Assembly: GCA_019636285.1 (NCBI GenBank)
Contig: JAHBXV010000025.1
Coordinates: forward strand, 33,076-97,075
Length of the DNA stretch: 64,000 bases
Direction of reading: 5' to 3'
Source: Planctomycetaceae bacterium
Lineage (GTDB): Bacteria > Planctomycetota > Planctomycetia > Planctomycetales > Planctomycetaceae
Below are positions 45,731 through 55,208 of the stretch, in pieces. Both the position numbers and the translations under genes were made by a program. Numbering within the stretch: position 1 is the first letter of the stretch; each line of letters opens with the position of its first letter. The notes under the pieces were generated by a model. It ran no database searches and was not told where the DNA came from. It worked only from the letters and a program-made list of their open reading frames with translations.

Positions 45731-46029
45731 TCTTCCCGGAGAGCCTCTTCGGTGATTGAGTCGACATACGCGCCCAAGACGTCGGGCGAACTGAATTTCT
45801 CGTAGTGCCCTGCCTCAATGGACTCAATGCCGCGCGCGACGGCTTCTCGCAAACGCGCGAGTTTGACAACGCGGCGTTCTTCGACCAGACGCAAGCCCTC
45901 GTCCAACACTTCACCGGCGTTCTGGTACTGCCCGCTTTCCACCAACTGCTCGATGAAAGCAGCTTGGTGGTCGGTGAGGATGACGTTGCGGGTCGACAAA
46001 ACAGATTCTCCTGCAACACTCTGACGCAT
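45727..46029 (-). CDS. ParD-like antitoxin, module 1
   Basis: The frame is 100 residues from ATG 46029. An internal TTG at 45999 fits better: it has AGGAG eight bases upstream and gives STRNVILTDHQAAFIEQLV at the N-terminus, matching the antitoxin at 46748. A ribbon-helix-helix domain is followed by an acidic tail (ITEEALREE). It should repress its own promoter. The cognate toxin is frameshifted, so this copy may act as a solitary antitoxin able to cross-protect against module 2. Confidence 0.72.
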   Translation of the reverse strand: MRQSVAGESVLSTRNVILTDHQAAFIEQLVESGQYQNAGEVLDEGLRLVEERRVVKLARLREAVARGIESIEAGHYEKFSSPDVLGAYVDSITEEALREE

Positions 46030-46334
46030 TACGTAAGTCTATGAGCGTTCCAAACGGACACTCAATCGCTTCGTTCGATCCCGCAAGGGTACCGCGAGCA
46101 GCGCACTCACGACCTGTTGGTACGCAACACGACCGACAACGACCGTCTTAAATGCCCCCGTCCCCGCGTCTCCCCCTCTACCAAACGCGCCGGGTGCCAC
46201 TGGCTCCGCCCGTGCCGATGCGGGCGAGAACGGAAAGGCGGAGTGAAGGGCCGCAAATCTCGTCTACGTCGGCAACCCCGATTTCATCAGACCCGGAAGG
46301 TAACCCCCCCGGCCTCACTCGCTGACCTCGACAG
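46030..46334. repeat. Repeat-bearing gap between module 1 and the Fic remnant
   Basis: At 46161-46190 lies TCCCCGCGTCTCCCCCTCTA continuing CCAAACGCGC, which recurs with one mismatch at 47907-47936. A worn GTGCCACTGGC element follows at 46192-46217. No gene is visible. Confidence 0.5.
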
Positions 46335-46646
46335 TTGATCCCCGCACTGATGGCGCTCGCCAGCGAGTCTGGCTCCCAACCGGTTATTCAAACGGCGGAA
46401 CTCCACCGCAATCTTGTGGCCGTTCACTGTTTCAACGACGGCAATGGCCGCACCGCTCGGCTGATGATGACCTATCACTTGCTTCGGCATGGGTATCCGC
46501 TCGCAATCATTTCCATTGAAAAGCGCCCCGGATATCTCGCCTCCCTGGACGAATCCAACGCCGGACGATCTCAACCATTTTCGGCGTTCGTCATCCAATG
46601 CTTGCAAGACTCGATCGCCGGGCTCATCGGGGAATCTCATTCCTGA
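46335..46646 (+). pseudogene. Fic-domain protein, N-terminally truncated
   Basis: The frame (TTG 46335, or ATG 46350) gives about 100 residues. It holds the full Fic catalytic motif HCFNDGNGRTAR and the following LMMTYHLLRHGYP. An upstream in-frame stop at 46323 and repeat sequence replace the first half of the Fic fold. Fic enzymes transfer AMP to proteins. Without the N-terminal helices, and with no antitoxin-like partner, this copy is probably not functional. It sits between the two ParDE-type modules. Confidence 0.65.
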
Positions 46647-46747
46647 CGGGCAGGGTGGTCCGGACGCATACCGGGTGGAGATTGACAGCCCGATTCAGAC
46701 GCTCATAGAGTGGAACAATTCGCCAGGGTATTGCCGGAGAAAATGCC

Positions 46748-47041
46748 ATGCCGACCCGCAATGTCGTACTCACCGACCATCAGGCCGCTTTGGTGGAGCA
46801 ACTGATTGCCGACGGGCGCTACCAGAACGTGAGCGAAGTGTTGGGTGAAGGATTGCGCCTGGTGGAACAGCGCGAAGCCGAACAGGCTGACAAACTCGCC
46901 CGATTGCGCGCGGCCGTCCAGTTGGGCATCGACGATCTCGAGGCGGGCCGGTACACCACCTTTGACAGCGCAAAGGCATTGGCCGACCATCTCAGGCTGG
47001 AATCCGCCCGCATCATCGCGGAAGCGGGCCATGAGCCATGA
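46748..47041 (+). CDS. ParD-like antitoxin, module 2
   Basis: The product has 97 residues. It starts MPTRNVVLTDHQAALVEQLI, a ribbon-helix-helix domain, and continues with the helical VSEVLGEGLRLVEQREAE tail that embraces the toxin. GGAG lies upstream of the ATG. Its stop overlaps the toxin start by four bases (ATGA). The homologous pair on the other strand lies 700 bases away. It should neutralise the toxin and bind the common promoter. Confidence 0.85.
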   Translation: MPTRNVVLTDHQAALVEQLIADGRYQNVSEVLGEGLRLVEQREAEQADKLARLRAAVQLGIDDLEAGRYTTFDSAKALADHLRLESARIIAEAGHEP

Positions 47042-47379
47042 GCGCAACCTGGTCGGTGCGGTGGCTGGATTTGGCCCGGCAAGATCATGCCGACATTCTT
47101 CGTTGGACCGCCCTGCGCTTTGGCCCGCGTCAGGCAGAAATCTATACGGAAACCATCGCTCTGGCCGTTGAAGCGCTGGACACAGGCCCCGACATCCCCG
47201 GCGGCGTCCAGCGCGACGACCTTGCTCCCGGTATCCTCACTCTGCATGTGGCGCGGAACGGCCGCAAGGGCCGTCACTTCATCGTGTTCCGCGTGGGCGA
47301 CGATCACGTCATCGACGTGCTACGGCTGCTGCACGATAGCATGGACTTATCGAGTCATTTGCACGCATCAGAGGAGTGA
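47038..47379 (+). CDS. ParE/RelE-family toxin, module 2
   Basis: The product has 113 residues. It starts MSATWSVRWLDLARQDHADIL, continues with FGPRQAEIYTETIALAVEAL, and has the LHVARNGRKGRHFIVFRV strand pair and the terminal VIDVLRLLHDSMDL, which fit the ParE/RelE fold. ParE members poison gyrase and RelE members cut mRNA; the sequence does not decide which. It is intact, unlike its relative at 45388-45730. Confidence 0.82.
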   Translation: MSATWSVRWLDLARQDHADILRWTALRFGPRQAEIYTETIALAVEALDTGPDIPGGVQRDDLAPGILTLHVARNGRKGRHFIVFRVGDDHVIDVLRLLHDSMDLSSHLHASEE

Positions 47380-47455
47380 TCCCGTCGATTCCATCACGCA
47401 GTCTAAAACACTTGCCCCCCGGAGCGGCCCGGTGCCAGGATGACTTCATGAGCCT

Positions 47456-47531
47456 CCGTCAAAACCCGGTTGGCGGCTCGGAAACCTCTACAAGCTCAGG
47501 AACATTTCGGACGTCCAGAGAGTTTTGATGG
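47456..47531. mobile_element. 76 bp inverted-end element, copy 2, with a 10 bp flanking duplication
   Basis: The element begins CCGTCAAAACCCGG and ends GAGTTTTGATGG, an inverted pair with two mismatches in the 12 bp ends. It has the same length as copy 1 at 14612-14687. The direct repeat ACTTCATGAG lies on both sides (47443-47452 and 47533-47542), which looks like a target duplication. The insertion falls exactly at the start of the next gene and duplicates its ATG. Confidence 0.75.
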
Positions 47532-47537
47532 TACTTC

Positions 47538-47819
47538 ATGAGTGAAGCCTCGACGATCACCGAAGCCGAGATCCTCGCCGATGCCATCGTACCGGACCGG
47601 GCCGATATGCCCGTCGAAGCGGCGCGGGCCGTGCTCGACTGGAAGTTTTCCGAAGCCGCCGCGCGGCATATGCGGACCTTGCTGGATCGCAATAACAAGG
47701 GGGTGTTAACCCCGGCCCAAGAACTGGAACTCGACCGATATCGGCGCGTGGGTATGCTGCTGGATCTGGTTCAGGTCAAAGCGCGCGTCTCGCTCCATCG
47801 GGCCCGGTCGGCCTCCTGA
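47538..47819 (+). CDS. Small protein with a start codon displaced by the 76 bp element
   Basis: The product has 93 residues. The pattern MPVEAARAVLDWKFSEAAARHMRTLL, LTPAQELELDRYRRVGMLLDLV and KAR belongs to a small family I know from planctomycetes, where it often precedes an HNH-type gene; none is present here. Before insertion the ATG at 47448 would have had AGGA seven bases upstream. That ATG now opens a 26-codon frame ending TGA at 47526, and the gene's own ATG at 47538 has no ribosome-binding site. Expression may rely on re-initiation, or may be lost. Confidence 0.65.
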   Translation: MSEASTITEAEILADAIVPDRADMPVEAARAVLDWKFSEAAARHMRTLLDRNNKGVLTPAQELELDRYRRVGMLLDLVQVKARVSLHRARSAS

Positions 47820-47906
47820 ATCATGGCCAAGTTCCAACCGTGGTTGTACTGCGCGCCCACAACTACCCTCTTCAATGCCCCCGGCATTGTTTGATTCTCT
47901 CCCCCA

Positions 47907-47936
47907 TCCCCGCATCTCCCCCTCTACCAAACGCGC
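47907..47936 (+). repeat. Direct repeat of 46161-46190
   Basis: This 30-base segment (TCCCCGCATCTCCCCCTCTA continuing CCAAACGCGC) differs at one position from 46161-46190. The two copies bracket the Fic remnant, ParDE module 2 and the interrupted small gene. Confidence 0.55.
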
Positions 47937-47990
47937 ACCGCCAGCGGCTATCATGAACGTCCACTGTTATTCGTCCGCCGGGAGGGTCTC

Positions 47991-49433
<1,443 letters not shown>

Positions 49434-49451
49434 ACACCGCCCCTCAACGGA

Positions 49452-49487
49452 CAAGACCCGCCGGGCAGCAGAGCCCTGCGGGTCTTG
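49452..49487 (+). terminator. Hairpin after the DUF1501 gene
   Basis: CAAGACCCGC-CGGG pairs with CCC-TGCGGGTCTTG around a short loop and is followed by AATTTCTGATTT. Confidence 0.7.
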
Positions 49488-49503
49488 AATTTCTGATTTC
49501 GGC

Positions 49504-49580
49504 GTGTGCCACTGGCTTTGCCAGTGCAAGTTTTTATGGCTGAAGAATTCAAGGCACACTGGCATAAGCCAGTGGCACAC
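49504..49580. repeat. Inverted pair of GTGCCACTGGC palindromes
   Basis: GTGTGCCACTGGCTTTGCCA at 49504 is mirrored by AAGGCACACTGGCATAAGCC and AGTGGCACAC ending at 49580. The pair could form a long hairpin. It is the same family as at 6226, 6355 and 57628, here arranged head to head between the DUF1501 gene and erpA-like gene. Confidence 0.65.
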
Positions 49581-49603
49581 GAAAATGCAGCCATGGCGAT
49601 GCG

Positions 49604-49936
49604 CTATGCCGAGAAGCTGCTGCCGCAACCGCACGACTTCACGGCGTTCGGGTTGTTGAACGTGAAGCCCCGGCGATCGAGTCCATCGTAGAAATCAAGC
49701 GTGGTGCCATCGAGGTACAGCGAGCTCTTCTTGTCGACCGCGACCGGAATGCCGAACTGTTCGCCGACGTGATCCTTCACCGCGTCGGTCGTGTTGTCGA
49801 AACCGAGCGAATACTGGAATCCACTGCACCCGCCCCCGGCGACGCCAATTCGCAGAATCGTCCCGTCCGGCAGGCTCTGTTCCTGCATGACACGCTTGAT
49901 CTCACCAGCCGCTTTCTCGGTGAGCGTCACACTCAT
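49604..49936 (-). CDS. HesB/IscA/ErpA-type iron-sulfur carrier
   Basis: The protein has 110 residues, typical for A-type carriers. Cluster ligands are Cys37 (GGGCSGFQY) and Cys102 and Cys104 (SCGCGSSF). It starts [17 protein letters not shown] at ATG 49936 with GGAGAGAG upstream. It passes iron-sulfur clusters to target enzymes. It lies alone, without isc or suf genes nearby. Confidence 0.92.
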   Translation of the reverse strand: MSVTLTEKAAGEIKRVMQEQSLPDGTILRIGVAGGGCSGFQYSLGFDNTTDAVKDHVGEQFGIPVAVDKKSSLYLDGTTLDFYDGLDRRGFTFNNPNAVKSCGCGSSFSA

Positions 49937-50083
49937 GGTCTCTCTCCGCGATCTTTTCAGAACTCACTTGTGCTCAAAGACCGTTTCGTGTCTTCGACGA
50001 GCGCCGCGCCACGAAACGTTGCAACTACAGTATAGAAACTGCAATCTCGCGCGAATACCCCCCTCTCGGAGGAATCTGGGGAG

Positions 50084-50162
50084 AGTCGAGTGTCTAGAGA
50101 CGAGCGTCGAGAAAGACGAGGGAATTCACCTGTATTTCTCTCTCGACTCTGGACACTCGACT
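50084..50162. repeat. Inverted repeat AGTCGAGTGTC ... GACACTCGACT
   Basis: Two perfect 11-base arms (50084-50094 and 50152-50162) enclose a GTCGAG/TCTCGAC-rich middle. The GTCGAG and GTCCAGAG words resemble sequences near 4738-4770 and 13058-13075, so this may be another local repeat family. Confidence 0.45.
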
Positions 50163-50304
50163 TCGCATGGTAATTGATTGTTCTCATGTACAGATGTTGT
50201 CCGTTCCCCGATTTCTCGCGGATGAATCTTCTGGCATGCGGCGCGGCTTCGTGCTCCAATTAAGGAGAACGACTTGGATTGACACACCGCCGGAGTTCCA
50301 ACCA

Positions 50305-50601
50305 ATGTCCCGGCCTCTCGACGATTTGACGCTTCGTGAAAAGGTCCGTGATGCGGCGCACCTGACGCGCGATCTGGTGGAACATCTCGAACAATCGTTC
50401 CAGCCGGTCGCCCATTCGCTGCGGAAACTCGTTCGCCATCACGATGAAGACGAAACGACGGCTCGTGCGACCGACGTCGGCATTCGCAACACGGTGCAGC
50501 AAATCCTTGAGCGGGAACGCTACACGAGCCAGATTGACGAGAGACTGGAAGCCCTGTGCGCGGCCATTGTTTCGGACACACGACGCATCCTGAACGGATG
50601 A
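50305..50601 (+). CDS. Hypothetical small protein
   Basis: The product has 98 residues from ATG 50305 (GGAG ten bases upstream). It is mostly helical and charged (LREKVRDAAHLTRDLVEHLEQSF, LERERYTSQIDERLEAL), with no membrane segment. No family is recognised. The frame is open upstream to 50167, but that part is less protein-like. Confidence 0.5.
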   Translation: MSRPLDDLTLREKVRDAAHLTRDLVEHLEQSFQPVAHSLRKLVRHHDEDETTARATDVGIRNTVQQILERERYTSQIDERLEALCAAIVSDTRRILNG

Positions 50602-51187
50602 AGTGGCCCCATGTCGCGGGCAGTCCGCGACCACGGACGAAGTTTCGCGAACTCTTTGGATCGAAAGATGCAGCCACTTGGCCTAGGGCCGTCCGAGGAA
50701 CTGACCACCGTTTCGCGAAATTCCTGGGATCGCTGCAATTGGCTGTCAGAAAATAAGTTAGCATCGATAGCCGGAACGCATCAGCGGAATTCTTCTTGAT
50801 TTTTCCGGTCGGCTGATGACGATTCGCGTATCAAGTCTGCCTGTCTCTTAGTCATCAGTCTGTTTTCCGTGCCTTTATTCCCGTTGCAATCTCCGGATGG
50901 TCTTCGCATCGTGCGAACCCCGTTCGATAGCCGAACCGATTGTGAATGGTCCCGACTCCTCGCCCCGGCTTACGGGGTTTGGAAATGCCGGAGTCTCAAA
51001 AATATGGGTGAACTCGTGGACGCGCGATTTCTCGCGCTCCACGACACGGAAGTTCTTGCAGACGCCTCCAATTTTCGTTTCAGTTCGTAAGTCGATGTGC
51101 GACAGTAGTTTTGTTTGAATGCCACGAATGGCAGCCCTCTGCCGGGCCGATCGCGCTGATCGGACGGCAGGTCAATGAGTGACCGAA
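50602..51187. other. Non-coding region upstream of the kinase gene
   Basis: Composition is AT-richer than average from about 50740 to 51120. Short frames (up to 73 codons) exist but none has a start signal or recognisable product. It should hold the kinase promoter. Confidence 0.3.
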
Positions 51188-53995
51188 ATGGCGAGTACGT
51201 TCTCCAAGTTGCCCGGCGATGCACCGGTATCTTCCGGCTCCAGCGGAAGGTTTCCGTTCAATCTCTCTCCGCGCGCGGTTGCCGATGGCGAAACTGTCGT
51301 CAAATCGCCGCGCTCCGAGACACTTTCCGCCGCTTTTTCCGAGCCGAGCGAAGCCGCCGCGCGCCTGTTTCCGCTTCCGGGCGCGATCTCGTCCGTCGAA
51401 GGGATGCGGATCGGCGAGTACACGCTGGAGTCGGTGCTGGGCAGGGGCGGCATGGGGGCCGTATTCCTGGCCGTCGACGATCGATTGCAGCGTCCGATCG
51501 CCCTCAAGATCCTCGCGCCCAGCCAGGGGAACGACCCGGCGGCGGTCCAGCGGTTTCGCAACGAAGGTCGCGCCTCGGCCCGGCTCGACCATGAAAATAT
51601 CGCGAGGGTCTATCACTGTGGCGAAGACCAGCAGCTCCATTTCATTGCGTACGAATATGTTCCCGGCACGAATCTGCGCGACTTGATTCGCGCGCGCGGC
51701 CGAATCGACCTCGCCGAAGCCGTCAATTACGCCATTCAACTGGCGGCCGCCCTCAGCCATACGTCCAAGCTCGGAGTCGTCCATCGCGACATCAAGCCCT
51801 CGAACATCATTGTCGGGCCGACCGGTCGCGTAAAACTCGTGGACCTGGGACTGGCCCGCAATACCGAGCAGGAACAGTCCGTCGATCTGACGGTCTCCGG
51901 AACAACGCTGGGAACATTCGACTACATTTCCCCCGAACAGGCCCGCGATCCCCGCAGTGTCGACGTCCGTAGCGACATCTACTCTCTGGGTTGCACGCTG
52001 TATCACATGCTGACGGGCGAGCCGCCGTATCCCGAGGGGACCGTCCTTCAGAAACTGCTCGACCATCAGGGGAAGTCTCCGGACCCGGCCATGCGCAATC
52101 CCGGCATCCCGCCGGCCCTGAGCGCGATCGTTCGCAAAATGATGGCCAGCGACCCCAAGCGCCGCTATGCCACTCCCGACGATCTCATTCGCGACCTGTT
52201 GCAGGTGGCCCGCCAGTTAGGGCTGCGCGCCGTTCCCACCGAAACGGTCATCTGGTCGGCGGTCGATGCCGTCGGCGGCAGCTACTGGCAGCAGAACCTG
52301 GGCTGGATCGCGACAGCCGTCGCGCTGGTCCTCGTCGTGGTCGTCTTGCAGACGTTCCCCAATCTGCTCTCGCCCCCTTCCGGCACGGTCGACCTCGCCG
52401 CTCGCTCCGTGCTCGAACCCGACGAGGAACCAGCCGCGCGTCAGGAGCCACGACCCGGAACGACGGCGCGCAACGTGACGGGGTCGATACCCGCCGTGCC
52501 AACGACGGTTCCCGACCAAACCATCCCAACAACGGACACGCCAACCGGCACACGGCTGACGGCTGATTCCACGACTGGAACGGCCCCAGTTCTCTCGGCC
52601 GCTGAGTCGGTCGCACGAGCTGCGGAGGCGGGATCGAATTCTTTTCCACCGATTCCCCCGCCCTTTTCTGGGGAGCCGAAGGCCGTAAACTCGCTTCCAT
52701 TGGACGACCTCTTCCGTGGGCCGCTGTTCTCTGCCGAGTCCATGACGCGCACTCCGGCGGCAAATTCATCGAACACGGGAACAACGACCCCGTCCCCAGT
52801 CTCAGCCGCGACGACGGCCGGCGAAATGCCCTCCGAAGGTGTCCTTCTGGTCAGAACCAACAAGTTTTACAGTTCGCTGGAAGCCGCCTGTGCCGAGGCC
52901 CGCGATCGGGATGTGATTGAGCTGACTTCCGGCAAGGTGCTTCAGGAAAAGCGACCGATTCGCCTGGTCAACAAGCAACTGACGCTGCGGGCCGCGCGCG
53001 GCCGCGATCCCGTGGTCGAATTTCTCCCCGATCCGTATCAGACCGACGCTGGTGCCTCGCGATTGTTCTCGCTGGGAGCCGGTGCCAGTCTGGAGGTGAT
53101 TGATATCGAGTTTCGCTTGCAGGTGCCCGAAGCCGGCTCCGCCGACCGCTGGGCGATCTTCTCGGTGCAGGCCGGCGATCGCCTCGCGCTCCGCGACGTG
53201 GAAGCCGTGCTCGTCAATCCCCGTTCGCGGTCGGCGGCCATCGTCGAAATCCGCAACGCGACAAGCACGACGGCCACGGGCATGGATATGATGAAAAACG
53301 GGAGTATCCCCCGGCCGGACGGTTTTGAAGTGAGCATCGACCGATGCTTCCTTCACGGAAATGGCGATGCCATCGCCATCCGCGATGTCTCGTCGGCACG
53401 GCTGATGGTTCAGGAATCGGTGATCGCCGTCTCGGAAACCCTGCTCGAAGCAGTGAGTCCGATGGAGCTTCCCTCGGAATCCACGGGACTGTCGCTGGAA
53501 CTCATGCAGTCGACCTGTTTCGCGGGACAGGGCCTGATTATCTCCACGGCGTTCGACGACCGTTCGGAAGTCACCCTTCCCGTCAAGGTGACCGCCCGCA
53601 ACAATCTGATCAGCCTCGATCCGGCACGACCCATGGTGCATATGAAGTCGGCAGCCGTTTATGGCGACCTCCGCTCGCGGCTGTTGTGGAATGGCGATCG
53701 GAATTTCTACGATCAGATCGAGCACTTCTGGCAGATCGACTCGGGTTCGGGCCAGATGGGAACGTCGACCTTGAATTTCGCCCAATGGAAATCGACCTGG
53801 AATCCAAATGATCCCACCGGTTCCGAGAATGGTCCGATCTACTGGAGCGACCCTTCCTGGCGCGGGCGTGATCTTGCCGCGCTCTCGCTGCACGACTTCG
53901 CGCTCGACCTGACGCTCGACGTCAACCCGGCCGTTCGCGCGGCCGCTGATGGTCGCGATGCCGGCGCGCCGCTCGATGAATTGACGTTTCCGTAA
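51188..53995 (+). CDS. Membrane-anchored Ser/Thr protein kinase with an extracellular beta-helix-like domain
   Basis: The protein has 935 residues. After a Ser/Pro-rich lead, the kinase domain (about 73-345) shows LGRGGMGAVFLAV, ATP-binding Lys107 (IALKIL), VVHRDIKPSN with catalytic Asp201, VDLGLAR (DLG in place of DFG) and YISPEQ. One membrane helix follows at about 375-392. Beyond a long Thr/Pro-rich linker, the C-terminal 380 residues (RDRDVIELTSGKVLQEKRPIRL, RLALRDVEAVLVN and so on) look like a parallel beta-helix of the pectate-lyase superfamily. The kinase should face the cytoplasm and the helix the periplasm, as in a sensor. This is an N-terminal Pkn2-type kinase of planctomycetes. Confidence 0.85.
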   Translation: MASTFSKLPGDAPVSSGSSGRFPFNLSPRAVADGETVVKSPRSETLSAAFSEPSEAAARLFPLPGAISSVEGMRIGEYTLESVLGRGGMGAVFLAVDDRLQRPIALKILAPSQGNDPAAVQRFRNEGRASARLDHENIARVYHCGEDQQLHFIAYEYVPGTNLRDLIRARGRIDLAEAVNYAIQLAAALSHTSKLGVVHRDIKPSNIIVGPTGRVKLVDLGLARNTEQEQSVDLTVSGTTLGTFDYISPEQARDPRSVDVRSDIYSLGCTLYHMLTGEPPYPEGTVLQKLLDHQGKSPDPAMRNPGIPPALSAIVRKMMASDPKRRYATPDDLIRDLLQVARQLGLRAVPTETVIWSAVDAVGGSYWQQNLGWIATAVALVLVVVVLQTFPNLLSPPSGTVDLAARSVLEPDEEPAARQEPRPGTTARNVTGSIPAVPTTVPDQTIPTTDTPTGTRLTADSTTGTAPVLSAAESVARAAEAGSNSFPPIPPPFSGEPKAVNSLPLDDLFRGPLFSAESMTRTPAANSSNTGTTTPSPVSAATTAGEMPSEGVLLVRTNKFYSSLEAACAEARDRDVIELTSGKVLQEKRPIRLVNKQLTLRAARGRDPVVEFLPDPYQTDAGASRLFSLGAGASLEVIDIEFRLQVPEAGSADRWAIFSVQAGDRLALRDVEAVLVNPRSRSAAIVEIRNATSTTATGMDMMKNGSIPRPDGFEVSIDRCFLHGNGDAIAIRDVSSARLMVQESVIAVSETLLEAVSPMELPSESTGLSLELMQSTCFAGQGLIISTAFDDRSEVTLPVKVTARNNLISLDPARPMVHMKSAAVYGDLRSRLLWNGDRNFYDQIEHFWQIDSGSGQMGTSTLNFAQWKSTWNPNDPTGSENGPIYWSDPSWRGRDLAALSLHDFALDLTLDVNPAVRAAADGRDAGAPLDELTFP

Positions 53996-54010
53996 CCTGT
54001 CGTCAAAACT

Positions 54011-54028
54011 CCCGGCAAAGCCGGGCCG
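54011..54028 (+). terminator. Short hairpin after the kinase gene
   Basis: CCCGGC-AAA-GCCGGG lies between the convergent kinase and oxygenase genes, 16 bases after the kinase stop. The stem is short and there is no T-run. Confidence 0.35.
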
Positions 54029-54850
54029 TCAATCCCACAGGGCGCGCACGCCGAAGAACGCGGTGTCTTTGATTCGCCGCAGGGCTTCGCGCGGCCACTT
54101 CGTCCGCGGGTCGGTCGAGTAGGTCATGCTGAGGATGACTCTCAATTCGTTCGGTCCCAGCGGCGTCGCGCGATGACGAATCCGCGCCCCCTCGAAAACC
54201 ACCAGCGAGTTCTCGGGCATCTCCACGGTTTCGACTTTGCCTCCCACTCCCACGTACTCGAACCGGCACTTCGAGCGTCCGCCTTCAGGGCCGCGATTCC
54301 ACAGGCAGAGCAGCACCGTGAAATGGCGGCCGCCGTAAAAGTTGTGGTCGAAATGCCAGTTGATGTGGTCTCCCGCCGAACGATAGCAGAGCAGCGACAG
54401 TGAGCTTTGATCCTGGAGCGGAGTCGGCAGGATCGGCTCGCCGACGATGCGCTCAACGAAGTCCCGGACCTCGCGGCTGTGATAGATGCCGAGGCAAAAT
54501 GGGGCGTGACGTTGAATCGACTCGTAAGAAAGCGTTTCCCCCTTCTTTTGCACTGGCACATAGCTGCGCTCCAGCCGTGGAAAATTGTCCGTGGCTTCCT
54601 TCTGGAGAATGGCCAGTGTTTCGGCGGTAACAAAGTTCTCCACGCGGACGAGCCGCCGGGACTCAAACTCCGTCCGCCCGGCGGAGACCAGGTCCGGGTC
54701 GAACGTCAGTCCGATCGGGCGAGTTTCCAGGGACGGTATCCACGAGGCCGCGAGAATTTCGTATTCCCGATCGCGTCGCCGACGATGGCGTCTCCAGCAG
54801 ATCGCCGCCATGCTCGCCACGCTGAGAGTTAGGCTCACCCACCAGATCAT
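54029..54850 (-). CDS. 2OG-Fe(II) oxygenase, prolyl-4-hydroxylase-like, with an N-terminal membrane anchor
   Basis: The protein has 273 residues. A hydrophobic helix covers residues 1-18, followed by an Arg-rich stretch (RRHRRRR), so it is probably held at the membrane. The iron-binding triad is His166, Asp168 (WHFDHNFYGGRHF) and His226 (RIRHRATP), with Arg237 for 2-oxoglutarate. It should hydroxylate a side chain such as proline, but the target is unknown. It converges with the kinase gene. ATG 54850 is preferred to 54877 because the helix then starts at the first residue. Confidence 0.8.
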   Translation of the reverse strand: MIWWVSLTLSVASMAAICWRRHRRRRDREYEILAASWIPSLETRPIGLTFDPDLVSAGRTEFESRRLVRVENFVTAETLAILQKEATDNFPRLERSYVPVQKKGETLSYESIQRHAPFCLGIYHSREVRDFVERIVGEPILPTPLQDQSSLSLLCYRSAGDHINWHFDHNFYGGRHFTVLLCLWNRGPEGGRSKCRFEYVGVGGKVETVEMPENSLVVFEGARIRHRATPLGPNELRVILSMTYSTDPRTKWPREALRRIKDTAFFGVRALWD

Positions 54851-55208
54851 GAAAGACCGCTCGCAATGTATTTGCACGGCGGCGTCGATGCGAATACCCC
54901 AGTCCGCGCCAGGCGCGAATCGCGAACCTTTCTCGTGGACGAAATTCCGCGAAAACGATTGGCGAGATTGAACTTAACGCGATATCAGGGATCGGTCGCC
55001 GAGCGCGCGTCCGTGGCTTCTATTGGCAAAGTAACAACCGGACATGTTGCCACTAATATAGACCATCGCACGGAGTTGCCAAATAATTCCGACAAATGAG
55101 TCCATTTATTCTCCGGATTGTGCGAGAGACACGCACCAATCATTCGGAAATGGTGCCTCAGCGGGAATCCGGATTTTCCGGAATTGGCGGCGAGAAGAAT
55201 CCGCTCGC
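54851..55208. other. Non-coding region
   Basis: No gene or clear repeat is visible. The part around 55040-55110 is AT-rich (CACTAATATAGACCATC, CCAAATAATTCCGAC). It holds the promoter of the oxygenase gene. Confidence 0.3.

Noticed and set aside
50869..51118. Two 73-codon frames upstream of the kinase gene
   Set aside because: Weak starts, no family likeness and AT-rich intergenic composition.
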